A DNA stretch of 64,000 nucleotides from Rhynchopus sp. YZ270_cl-10. Its lineage: Eukaryota; Euglenozoa; Diplonemea; Diplonemida; Diplonemidae. The notes below the pieces were generated by a model. It ran no database searches. It worked only from the letters and a program-made list of their open reading frames with translations, and was not told where the DNA came from. Shown piece by piece: positions 41,360 through 50,777 of this stretch (positions are counted from its first letter, which is position 1; every line of letters begins with the position of its first letter). Position numbers and translations under genes: made by a program. The DNA lies in NCBI GenBank assembly GCA_964035575.1, contig OZ037835.1:1302001-1366000 (forward strand), in the 5' to 3' direction.

Positions 41360-44200
41360 TCGAAGGAAAAAATAAATTAAAAAAAACACACACACGTAGT
41401 ATGATACCGTCGATTTGATAACTGTAAATTTATTTTATGTTCAACTTATACGACCACGACCATCCCGAGCCAACTCTCACCTCTTTCGAGCAACGTTTCG
41501 GCAGCTTCGTCGCACATTCCCCGATGTCCCTAGACCCGCTAAGTGGTGCTGACTTGCGCAGAACGCTTGACAAGAAAGGTAAGCGCACGGACGCCTGCGG
41601 AACTGATGGCTGGCGCTCATTGGAGCTTCATGCGATGCCCCTGTGCATACTGGACGGTTTTGCCCGAGTGTTCAACGCGATAGAGACGAACGGTGTGTGG
41701 CCGCAAGCGCTGTTGACCGCCCTGGTGACGCTCCTTCCCAAAGGCGAAGACCAGTCCCCCTTGAAGCTACGTCCTGTGACAGTGACCAGTGCGGTATACC
41801 GGTTGTGGGCCTGCGCACGCCTGCAGGCAGTTCAACAATGGCAGGAACAATGGGTACACCCGTCGCAACATGGCTTCCGCCCAAAGCACAGCACGAACGA
41901 CGTCTTGTATGACGTCTTCACACAGATGGAGGACGCTCTGCTCGGTGGCGAACCGCTGCACGGTCTGGCGCTCGACTTTGCGAAGTGCTTCGACCGCGTA
42001 CCACAGGGCCTCACCTTGGATCTTGTGGAGAAGATGGGGCTTCACCCCAGGATCATGACACCTCTGCGAGCGATGTACGCCAAGCTGAGACGGCGGTTCA
42101 AGCTGCCCTCCGGCGTAGGAGAGGCGTACTCCGTGACGAATGGGATTCTGCAGGGGTGCCCCCTCTCTGTGGTGCTCATCAACGCCCTGATATCAGTCCT
42201 GACACACTGCGTCACAGCGGAAATACCTGAGGCGTTTGTACGGTCGTTTGCTGACGACGCATACCTTTTGTCTCGCCATAGTGAAGCTTCGGTGGGGGCA
42301 TGCCTGCTGCGAGTGGAGGACTTCTGCCGCATCACAGGCATGCGCCTCAACATGGCGAAGACCTTTGCCTTCTCATCATTGAAGAACCACAAATGCAAGC
42401 TGAAGTCTGAGGACAACCATGTGTTCCAGACAACAGAGTCGCTCCGCTCACTCGGCGTGATGATGTACAGCTCCCTGCGACGCAAGGGGCGATACAACGC
42501 TACGGTATACCAGTCAGCCGTGAGGGCGCTCTCATGTTTGGGTGCGACACCGCTCTCCTTCTCCCAGAAGGTGTCTATTGCCACATCTGCCATCCTCCCT
42601 TCAGTGTTATACGAGTCCGCCTTCAACATGCCCCCTCGGTCAGTGATGAATGAACTATCGACGGCAGTGACGATGTGCTGCTGGGGCCCCACCTACCTTA
42701 CCCGTTCAGTGGACGCACTACTCACACTCTGCCTGAAGGCGCACGTAGCACACCCCCTCTCGAGTGTTATATGCAGGACGTTCAGAGCTTACGCCGCCAG
42801 TGTGGAACGCAACGACGCCATACGCCAGAGGTGCATGAAAATCAGAGAGAGGTACGAGACCCTGGCCGCAAAGGGTACACCTATGCATGCAGTTGGTCCA
42901 GTGGGGACTGTCCTCGCCGCCTCCCGCAGATGTGGCGTGAGCTGGGACCCTGAGATGAAGGCAGTGACGTCTACGTCTGCAACCACGAAGACTACCCCCA
43001 TCATCGATACAGACAAAGCCAAGAGGGCCCATGAAGTGCGAGTTCTGGCGCGTACGGCGGTCTGGGATGATCTGCAGAGTAAACGCCCTACGTACGACGG
43101 CATAAACGACGGCATTGACACCCGAGCCACCAATGCCCTGTGGCGCAATCTACAATACCACGACCCCCTCAAGGCTTTCCGGATGCGACGTGTTCTGTGT
43201 GGCGGAATCCTCTTCTGCCATCCAGCAGGGCTCAAACGCAGTGGCTTCCCCGAGGCGGACTTCAGCGATAAATGCCCCTTATGCCTCGTCCAGGTTACAT
43301 GCCACACACGCCACCTACTGTGGCACTGCAGCATAGTGCACACACCAGCGTTCACTGCCCTACATGAGTCGGCCATCAGCCTCTATGGCAAAGGGCTTCC
43401 CACCTGCTTTGTGCTGCACGGCATTGTACCCTCCAATGTGAGCAAGGTAACGGTGAAGGCGGTACAGTCTCTTCTCCTCGATGCCGTCACCACGATCGAC
43501 ACAACCCTCTCAAAAGCTGTGGATGTGGCCCCGGCTGTACATCCTTGGGATCTCACATTTGCTGCCTCCAAACGGGATACCCCCTTCCGCACATATCTGA
43601 CCAAGCTGCAACCTAGTTTTTCCTCCACCTATAGGGAGGCGTTCACTTTGAAAGCTTTCCTGTGGTGGGTGATTACGCTCGAGTGGAGCAAAGAACCCCG
43701 CGACGTGTCGTGTGTCGAGCTCGCGGTCGACTTCGAATTGCGCACAAGGGTCTTCCTCGCCAAACAGACCTCTAATATCCGCGAGCGTGGGCGGGCCATG
43801 CAAAGGCTCATCGTCAAGACCAACATGCGGGCTTTAACAGCGAAACTCCGCCGCGCCCCATTCCCTGGTGTGAAAAAGGATCGTGTGCACTCCCCCCGTT
43901 CCGTCGGCGCCCCAGCGCTCATTGGATTCAGCAGACGCCCAGTGTTGTGTGCTAAAACACGTGCTTTTCTTGAATCTTTAAATCATGTTGTCCCCCCTTC
44001 CCGGTCAGGGTGGGGTAATGAATGTATACCTGCTTACAGCTTCCCTGTAAACCAATCCCAAGCGCAACACTCCGGTTCGATAACCCACGGAGTGCCAGTG
44101 CCTGCGTCCCAGAGGCGTTTGCACTATCAACTTCACTTTTATTGAAATTTTGTGGCTTTTCGGAAATCTTTTCGACTACTTTTCTCGGTCTTGCCTAGGT
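41360..44200 (+). mobile_element. LINE (non-LTR retrotransposon), probably 5'-truncated
   Basis: The sequence shared by the 3' flanks of the two cyclase-like genes breaks off at about 41359, after CCTTAAAGGCGG, marking the left border. The ORF at 41437-44145 encodes reverse transcriptase, and no endonuclease ORF precedes it. The right border is before the family 5 repeat (about 44210). A 22-bp tail-like match (TGCACTATCAACTTCACTTT) to 44119 is found at 27060. No poly-A tail or clear target duplication was seen. Confidence 0.7.
41437..44145 (+). CDS. LINE reverse transcriptase
   Basis: The 902-residue intact ORF carries reverse transcriptase motifs in order: LPKGEDQSPLKLRPVTV, HGFRPKHSTND, ALDFAKCFDRVP (first catalytic Asp), GILQGCPLSVVLINALI, FADDAYLLS (catalytic Asp pair) and GMRLNMAKTFAF, across residues of about 100-310. 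A zinc knuckle follows near 613-631 (CPLC, then H and HLLWHC), as in many LINE proteins. The C-terminal ~250 residues include WVITLEWSKEPRDVSCVELAVDFELRT, a region of unknown role. No N-terminal endonuclease is visible, so target cleavage would need another domain or a lost upstream ORF. The unbroken frame suggests recent insertion next to cyclase 1. Confidence 0.85.
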   Translation: MFNLYDHDHPEPTLTSFEQRFGSFVAHSPMSLDPLSGADLRRTLDKKGKRTDACGTDGWRSLELHAMPLCILDGFARVFNAIETNGVWPQALLTALVTLLPKGEDQSPLKLRPVTVTSAVYRLWACARLQAVQQWQEQWVHPSQHGFRPKHSTNDVLYDVFTQMEDALLGGEPLHGLALDFAKCFDRVPQGLTLDLVEKMGLHPRIMTPLRAMYAKLRRRFKLPSGVGEAYSVTNGILQGCPLSVVLINALISVLTHCVTAEIPEAFVRSFADDAYLLSRHSEASVGACLLRVEDFCRITGMRLNMAKTFAFSSLKNHKCKLKSEDNHVFQTTESLRSLGVMMYSSLRRKGRYNATVYQSAVRALSCLGATPLSFSQKVSIATSAILPSVLYESAFNMPPRSVMNELSTAVTMCCWGPTYLTRSVDALLTLCLKAHVAHPLSSVICRTFRAYAASVERNDAIRQRCMKIRERYETLAAKGTPMHAVGPVGTVLAASRRCGVSWDPEMKAVTSTSATTKTTPIIDTDKAKRAHEVRVLARTAVWDDLQSKRPTYDGINDGIDTRATNALWRNLQYHDPLKAFRMRRVLCGGILFCHPAGLKRSGFPEADFSDKCPLCLVQVTCHTRHLLWHCSIVHTPAFTALHESAISLYGKGLPTCFVLHGIVPSNVSKVTVKAVQSLLLDAVTTIDTTLSKAVDVAPAVHPWDLTFAASKRDTPFRTYLTKLQPSFSSTYREAFTLKAFLWWVITLEWSKEPRDVSCVELAVDFELRTRVFLAKQTSNIRERGRAMQRLIVKTNMRALTAKLRRAPFPGVKKDRVHSPRSVGAPALIGFSRRPVLCAKTRAFLESLNHVVPPSRSGWGNECIPAYSFPVNQSQAQHSGSITHGVPVPASQRRLHYQLHFY

Positions 44201-44822
44201 GAAATTTTTAGTTTTCTGATATTCTGTTGTTGTATAACTCAACCATTTTTGGTGTCATCTGGGTGAAGAAATGTAAACAAACACAGTTGCTTGAGCACCT
44301 GTTTCTGACATTGAAACGCCAGAACCCACCACCCCCCACTGCAGAGCGATTTACCCGCGAGTCAGGTTTCGCCTTTCCAGGTGGCAGCAATACCACCCCC
44401 TTCCTTCCTTTTCATTTTCTCCTTCGTCCCTCCTTCCTCCCCTGTCCCCGCTCTAACGACGTGCGTCTGTGTAACAGTACAGCACGTCGGATGGATGTGA
44501 CCAACAAACAATACACAACGAATAAATAAAGGGTGGGGTAGTTCAGGTTTCTTCTTCAATTATCTCACGCTGTGTGATGAATATGCAAGTGTGTCTTATG
44601 TCACCACTCACTTCACCTTTGCTTTGTTGTATTATCTCTTGTCTTTTTCATTTTTGAGATACACTGTCACAAGAGGGCTTTGTATTTCGAAGTCTCTCAG
44701 CGATGTTAAAACTTTTCATAAAAATCCCTTTTCAAAAAAGCTGTCCTTTTTGCCAGTTGTGTGTGCACCTTTCGCCTCAGCTTGTTTGTGGATGCGATCA
44801 ACAAACAACGAATAAATAAATA

Positions 44823-44871
44823 TAGTGGAGCACACTCTAGGGTGGCTACACTAATACAACCAAGTTTTCAA
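44823..44871 (+). repeat. Dispersed leader-like motif, copy 3
   Basis: Diverged copy (AGTGGAGCACACTCTAGGG, then CTACACTAATACAACCAAG and TTTTCAAAT) between two family 5 units, with no gene downstream. Confidence 0.5.
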
Positions 44872-45306
44872 ATAAAGAAGGGGGGTATTTCATTTCCTAA
44901 CAACCATTGTGTTGCTGTATAACTCAACCATTTTGGTGTCATCTGGGTGAGGAAATGTAAACAAACACAGTTGCTTGAACATCTGTTTCTGACATTGAAA
45001 CGCCAGAACCCACCACCTCCACACTGCAGAGCGATTTACCCGCGAGTCAGGTTTCGCCTTTCCAGGTGGAAGCACCAATACCCCCCTTTCCGTCCTTTTT
45101 CATTTGCTTCCTCCCCTCCTTCCTCCCCTGTCCCCGCTCTAACGACGTGCGTCTGTGTAACAGTACAGTGCGTCGGATGGATGTGATCAACAAACAATAC
45201 ACAACGAACAAATAAAGGCTTCAATTGTCTCACGCTGTGTGATGCATATGCAGGTGTGTATTACGCCAGCACTCACTTCACCTTTGCTTTGTTGTATTTT
45301 CTCTTG

Positions 45307-46148
45307 GGGGGCTCCCTAAAACATGTTAAAAAATCGCAAAAAAGTTCAAAAAGTGTTTTTTACCTTTGCCAAAACTGAGATACAAAGGGGAAAAAAATGT
45401 TTTTTGCCAGCCAAAACTGGGAAAAACGCATGTTTTCGTATGTTTTCGAATGTTTACGGACCCTCGGACTACGGACCCTCCCACCCCACTTTCTATAGTA
45501 TGACCCATTTATAGAAAGGGACTCTCGCAAATTTTTTTTCCCGCCTATATAGGGCTAATTTCGACGATTTGAGGCCATTAAAACCAGAATTTGACACTTT
45601 TGAGCATCTGTGGGGGTCTAAAACGTGGTTTCGCGCACCCGAAATTTCGTGGTTTTTACTTAGGAAAATGCCCATTTCAACCCAAATTTTCGGTTTTTCT
45701 GGCCCGAAAGTCCAAAAAAAAAAAAATACAAGGAAAAAATTTGCCCAAGGCGCACGGTGCGCTACTTTTATTCTCTCGCCATACTGCATCCTTCCTTTTC
45801 CTTAGGCGTTTGACCCCAATTAAATCGCGTTCTGTCTGTGACCCTTGTCGGACACTGCGCCCTCTGATAAGGGTAATACTTTCTAGAAACATTCTGAAGT
45901 CTGTTTTTGACACACAATCGGGGTGGGTGGGCCATAATTTGCTCAACCAGTCGAAAATTGGGATTTTTCTGAAATTTGCATTGTGCCCAGCAAAAATCGT
46001 CGTTTTTTTGAAGAATTTTCCAAAAAATATGCTATACCCCCTATGACTGGACCCAACTCCCCTCACTATTTTTTCCTTCTTTTTTGACCCAGAAACCACG
46101 CGCTTTTTGAACCTTTTTATCCAAAATACTCCTTTTTAGGGAGCCCCC
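45307..46148. mobile_element. 842-bp element with GGGGGCTCCCTA ends in a family 5 unit
   Basis: The left end GGGGGCTCCCTAAAA and the right end TTTTTAGGGAGCCCCC are inverted repeats. The flanks are TTG on both sides, and sister units read CTCTTGTTTTATT or similar without the insert, so TTG (or TT) is the target duplication. It carries a family 3 repeat (45520-45790). No transposase. Confidence 0.75.
45520..45790 (+). repeat. Repeat family 3, copy 2
   Basis: GGGACTCTCGCAAATTTT, AATTTCGACGATTTGAGG and GACACTTTTGAGCATCT match 7365-7655 and the reverse copy at 59229-59437. It ends near GGCGCACGGTGCGCTAC, which resembles the hairpin of the hAT-like elements. Confidence 0.7.
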
Positions 46149-46546
46149 TTGTTTTATTTTTTCATTTTTGAGATACACTGTCACAAGAGGGCTTTGTATT
46201 TCGAAGTCTCTCAGCGATGTCAAAACTTTTCATAAAAACCCCTTTTCAAAAAAGCTGTCCCCTTTTGCCAGTTGTGTGTGTACCTTTAGCCTCAGCTTGT
46301 CTGTGAGTATTGATTGAATTGGAGTCTGTATCACGATGCAAAGCACAATGAAAGGGAAAACAATGAGCATTAAACAGGAAATAAAAAAGAGGCAGTTTTT
46401 CTTTCCGAATTACACAACACGATTCCAATCCTTTGATCCGAAAGAACCCCATCATTCCAGTTTATATTATTTCCTAACAACCATTGCGTTGCTGTATAAC
46501 TCAACCATTTTTGGTGTCATTTGGGTGAGGAAACGTGTCAAACATA

Positions 46547-46664
46547 CCGTATTCGTAAAAATGTTCGACCGTAAAAAAGGTCGAACTTCCTAAAAAAAAT
46601 CTTGAAAAGGTCAAACATATTTACGGTCGAACATTCGTACGGTCGATAATTTGTACGAATACGG
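46547..46664. mobile_element. 118-bp mariner-like MITE, copy 1
   Basis: CCGTATTCGTA...TACGAATACGG lies between TA dinucleotides (46545-46546 and 46665-46666), inside a family 5 unit whose sisters read straight through at this point. It is almost wholly an imperfect palindrome, with GTTCGACC and GGTCGAAC inside. A second copy of the same length is at 62374-62491. Confidence 0.85.
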
Positions 46665-47068
46665 TAGTTGATTGAGCACCTGTTTCTGACATTGAAACGC
46701 CAGAACCCACCACCTCCCCACTGCAGAGCGAATTACCCGCGAGTCAGGTTTCGCCTTTCCAACACCCCCCTTTCCTTCCTTTTTCATGTGTTTCCTCCCC
46801 TCCTTCCTCCCCTCCTTCCTCCCCTGTCCCCGCTCTAACGACGTGCGTCTGTGTAACAGTACAGCACGTCGGATGGATGCGATCAACAAACAATACACAA
46901 CGAATAAATAAAGGCTTCAATTGTCTCACGCTGTGTGATGAATATGCAGGTGTGTATTACGCCAGCACTCTCTTCGCCTTTGCTTTTTTTTTGTATGATC
47001 TCTTGTTTTATTTTTTCATTTTTGAGCTACACTGTCACAAGAGGGCTTTGTATTTCGAAGTCTCTCAG

Positions 47069-48874
47069 GGGTGGCATCAAAACAAAAAACGCGGACAATG
47101 TCCGCGTTTTTGGGGAATTTCAGACCCCCCCTCCCCCCCCCAAAACGCGGACATTTTTTGTTTTTTTTTCCCCTATTTTTTGCTGGTTTTTGGGTGACGG
47201 GGTGCAAATTCGTGACCCAAAACACAGTTTTTTGGCATTTCCGGAATCCGTCCAGAAAGTGGTGGGGTCAATTTCGAAAATTGGACAATTTTTTGACCAC
47301 TTAAATTTTTGAAAATATGAGCCCGGTCACTAATACGTGGGGCCCATTTTCGGCCAAAAAATGCTGCTGAAAAAAATTTTCTGGTGAAAATTTTTCAGCC
47401 CCAAAACATGCCGCGATTGGCATTTCCGGAATCTGTCCGCGCTGTGGTGGGGTCAATTTGCCGAAATGGCCAAGTTCTTGGTTTTGGTCAAAATGAGTGT
47501 AAGGTAAAGGGGACAAGGTAAATCCCACAACCCAGATTTTCTCTCTCTGATGCTGAAACCATGAAAATGCGCAAAAACACCGGCATTTGCATTTCCGGAA
47601 TCCGTCCGTTCTGTGGTGGGGTCAATTTGCCAAAATGGACAAGTTCTTGATTTTGGTCAAAACCCGTCAGTGTAAGGTAAAGGGGTCCAAGTGTTTGCCT
47701 GTAGAAGCACATGGTAGCAGGGGTTTTAGGGACCCCATGTGTACATTTTGCAAAAAAACGCGGGCATCTTGTATTTTTTATTTTGCCCGAAAACACCGGC
47801 ATTTGCATTTCCGGAATCCGTCCGTTCTGTGGTGGGGTCAATTTGCCGAAATGGACGAGTTTTTATAAATTTTGGTCAAAATCGTGTACAACCCCGGTGA
47901 AGAAAAAAATTTTCGAGGAAAAAAAAACCCCAAAATGTCCGCGTTTTCTGGAATTTCAGACCCCCCCCCCCCTCCCTAAGAACCCCCCTGTCCTCTACGA
48001 TTTTTCAAAAAGGACGAAAAAGGACGAAAAAGGACAAAAAAGGACGAAAAAGGACGAAAAGGGACATTGGTAATAATGTACAGTGACTAAGTTACTCCTC
48101 ACGTTCCTGGTACAAAGAATCGTCTCACAACCCACTGATAGTTGACACCTGCGTTTTTAAGTTTACAAAAAGTAATAAAACACTCCACTGCTTTTTCTGC
48201 CTGATCCATGAGCGTCTTTGGATTGAAAGCCTCAAGGCACTTTCCAAAACCCCACGAGGGACCTTGCCTTATTTATCAGGGTGTAGCAGGTAGGGGACAA
48301 GATGGTGGCAAGAACACAGCGGCCGGTTTCCAGGTTGTACTTCTCTCGTTCATCTCCGGACTTCTTGCATTTTTTGTGCCCAGCAACTTCCCCTTCAGGT
48401 GCAGGTCAGGTATTGAACACCTGTTTCAAAGCCCAGAACATTGGAAGAATGTGGACAATCCTCGCGGAGTCTTGTTCCATGTACCTGATGTCTTCTGTCG
48501 TAGAGCACTTCTGCACAAACGGGAACCTCTCCCAAAAACTGAGATCCCCGCACTTCTGGAGAGCGGGAAGCTGGTTGTGGATAGGTGGCATGTTTTCAAA
48601 ACATTTCGCCTAATACAAGGGATTCGACTTTTTCCCAAGAAAATATTATTTGGGGGGATTTTTTTTTTTCGGGTGAACCGGTGATTTTCCTGGTGATTTT
48701 CCTGTACACCTTACACCACCGTCCTTTTTTGTCCTTTTTCGTCCTTTTTCCCGGATCGAAAAAGGACGAAAAAGACGAAAAAGACGTAGAGGACGAAAAA
48801 GGACAAGGGGTATTCTTACCCCTCCCCCCCCAAAAACGCGGACATTGTCCGCGTTTTTTGTTTTGATGCCATCC
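47069..48874. mobile_element. 1.8-kb element with ~48-bp inverted ends and 5-bp CTCAG duplication
   Basis: The ends read GGGTGGCATCAAAACAAAA then ACGCGGACAATGTCCGCG on the left, with the complement on the right. CTCAG flanks both sides (47064-47068, 48875-48879), while sister family 5 units have TCTCTCAGCGATG uninterrupted. Inside are four copies of a ~60-bp unit (CATTTCCGGAATC...GTGGTGGGGTCAATTT at 47236, 47418, 47586 and 47806), GGACGAAAAA tracts, and a GC-richer 48200-48640 stretch with coding-like patches on the minus strand. No intact ORF. Confidence 0.8.
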
Positions 48875-49604
48875 CTCAGCGATGTCAAAACTTTTCATAA
48901 AAACCCCTTTTCAAAAAAGCTGTCCCCTTTTGCCAGTTGTGTGTGCACCTTCAGCCTCTAGAAATAGCTCGTCTGTGTGTATGATACTGTATTGCTTGCA
49001 TTGGAGTCTGTATCGCGAAGCAAAGCACAATGAAAGGGAAAACAATGAGCATTAAACAGGAAAGAATAAAGAGACAGTTTTTGTTTCCGAATTACACAGC
49101 ACGATTCCAATCCTTTGATCCGAAAGAACCCCATCATTCCAGTTTATATTATTTCCTAACAACCATTGCGTTGCTGTATAACTCAACCATTTTGGTGTAA
49201 TCTGGGTGAGGAAATGTAAACAAACACAGTTTCTTGAGCACCCGTTTCTGACATTGAAACGCCAGAACCCACCACCTCCCCACTGCAGAGCGAATTACAC
49301 GCGAGTCAGGTTTCGCCTTTCCAGCACCCCCCTTTCCTTCCTTTTTCATTTGCTTCCTCCCCTCCTTCCTCCCCTGTCCCCGCTCTAACGACGTGCGTCT
49401 GTGTAACAGTACAGCACGTCGGATGGATGCGATCAACAAACAACGCACAACAAATATATAAAGAAGGGGGGGTATAAATTTATTTCATTTTTCTTCTTCA
49501 ATTGTCTCACGCTGTGTGCCGATGATTGCTACGATCAAAAGGTGAGCGCTTAGAGGAGTCGTCCAGCTCATCCAAACCTTTCTATTATTTCCCCCTCCTC
49601 CCCC

Positions 49605-50750
49605 TCACACAACCACACCACAGTACACCACTACCCCCTCTACTTCGTTTACACATCTTCCCTCCCCCTTTTCAAAAAAAACAAAAAGCAAAAACAAAAA
49701 CAAAATGCCAGTTCGTATGAGCCTTCCGTTTTTTATTCTGATCGTCATTACAAATGCGATCAGTAACGCCTTCAGCACTGTCTCATCTCTTGTTGGTGGG
49801 TTGATTATGTACATACGGGACCTCCTCCTGGGTCCGCGAGACCGGCCGCAGTGGGGTAATTTGGCTACAGAGTCAGGTAATGACGATTCTTGATGCCTCA
49901 AGAAGCCTTATGACGAGCGTCGCACGCTTCATGCACTCCGACGCAGTCCACGGCGACGAACTGCAGTGGAACGAGGCGCTCCGCCGCTCCTGGTCCGCCA
50001 CAGTCTCGACCAACAACCTCCTCTACTTCATCAGCGTCGTCCTGCATCCGTACCCACCCTTCGAAACCCCCTTCTACTCCACGTGTCTGGTGTGAGGTGG
50101 GAGACTGGCAGTTCTTCCCCTTTTGCTCTCCACCTTCATAGAACCGCCCCCTACAGTACGAGAAATTATCCCCCCTCACTTTTCCCCCAAAAGGGGGACA
50201 ATTTCACGAGGGTCGGTAAATTTTTAATGCTAATCCAACTTGATTTCCCTACGCAAACAATTCTCTGGGTATAGCAAAGCAAAATTCTTGATCACATCTT
50301 TGGAAGTGATCAAGAATTTTGCACTGATACGTACTGACACCTGGTAGCTTCAGACCTGCGACACTTTCTGTGTGATAATGGACGTCTCCCCACAGCCGTC
50401 TGCCGTCTCCTCGTTACCGGGCACATCCCTCTTTAGCTATGTCGTTATGTCTGCCCTCTCAGAAGCTGCTCTCCGAGATGCATGACTGCGTTACGTACGA
50501 AGTGTTTAAGCAGGGCCACCACGAGGAGTACCGCCAAACCTACGCCACGCGAGTTCCTGGTAGTCCCTCGGCGAACGCCACCACTTATAGAGCGCGGCTC
50601 TCATGTGCGGTAGCACTCTCGGCAAAGCTGTCCTCAATACCGTGGTTGGTGAAGATATTCTAAAACCCCCCCCCCTTCACACAACCACACCACAGTACAC
50701 CACTACCCCCTCTACTTCGTTTACACATCTTCCCTCCCCCTTTTCAAAAA
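49605..50750 (+). repeat. Duplicated ~75-bp leader block
   Basis: CACACAACCACACCACAGT through CATCTTCCCTCCCCCTTTTC is nearly identical at 49605-49680 and 50676-50750, immediately upstream of the truncated and the full cyclase-like copies. A looser version precedes cyclase 1 near 38681. The spacer between (50094-50675) holds no recognised gene, although a GC-rich patch at 50439-50663 has a 74-codon frame. Confidence 0.65.
49705..50093 (+). pseudogene. Truncated, frameshifted receptor cyclase-like copy
   Basis: It begins like the full genes (MPVRMSLPFFILIV for MPLRMNLPIFIVIL), but the frame shifts near 49880 and the homology ends at about 50090, after FETPFYST. Only about the first 130 codons of the family are present. 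The first 175 bp are clearly diverged, whereas 49881-50090 is nearly identical to the corresponding part of both full genes, so the second half was copied recently from one of them. Confidence 0.85.
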
Positions 50751-50777
50751 ATATAATAAAAATCAAAATCTAAAAAA

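Larger units (their letters stand above)
44215..49560 (+). repeat. Repeat family 5: array of about four ~0.7-kb units broken by transposons
   Basis: Units start near 44215, 44890, 46317 and 49005. Each carries TGTATAACTCAACCATTT, CCAGAACCCACCACC, GCTCTAACGACGTGCGTC and CAATTGTCTCACGCTGTG; the units before 49005 also carry the later segment GATACACTGTCACAAGAGG with TTTCGAAGTCTCTCAGCG. The second is split by the element at 45307, the third by those at 46547 and 47069. No ORF is conserved. A further unit, itself split by three insertions, spans parts of 53600-61985. Confidence 0.8.

Noticed and set aside
48208-48684. 158-codon + strand ORF in the 1.8-kb element
   Set aside because: Coding-like residues are on the minus strand in short patches; the + frame has no recognisable features.
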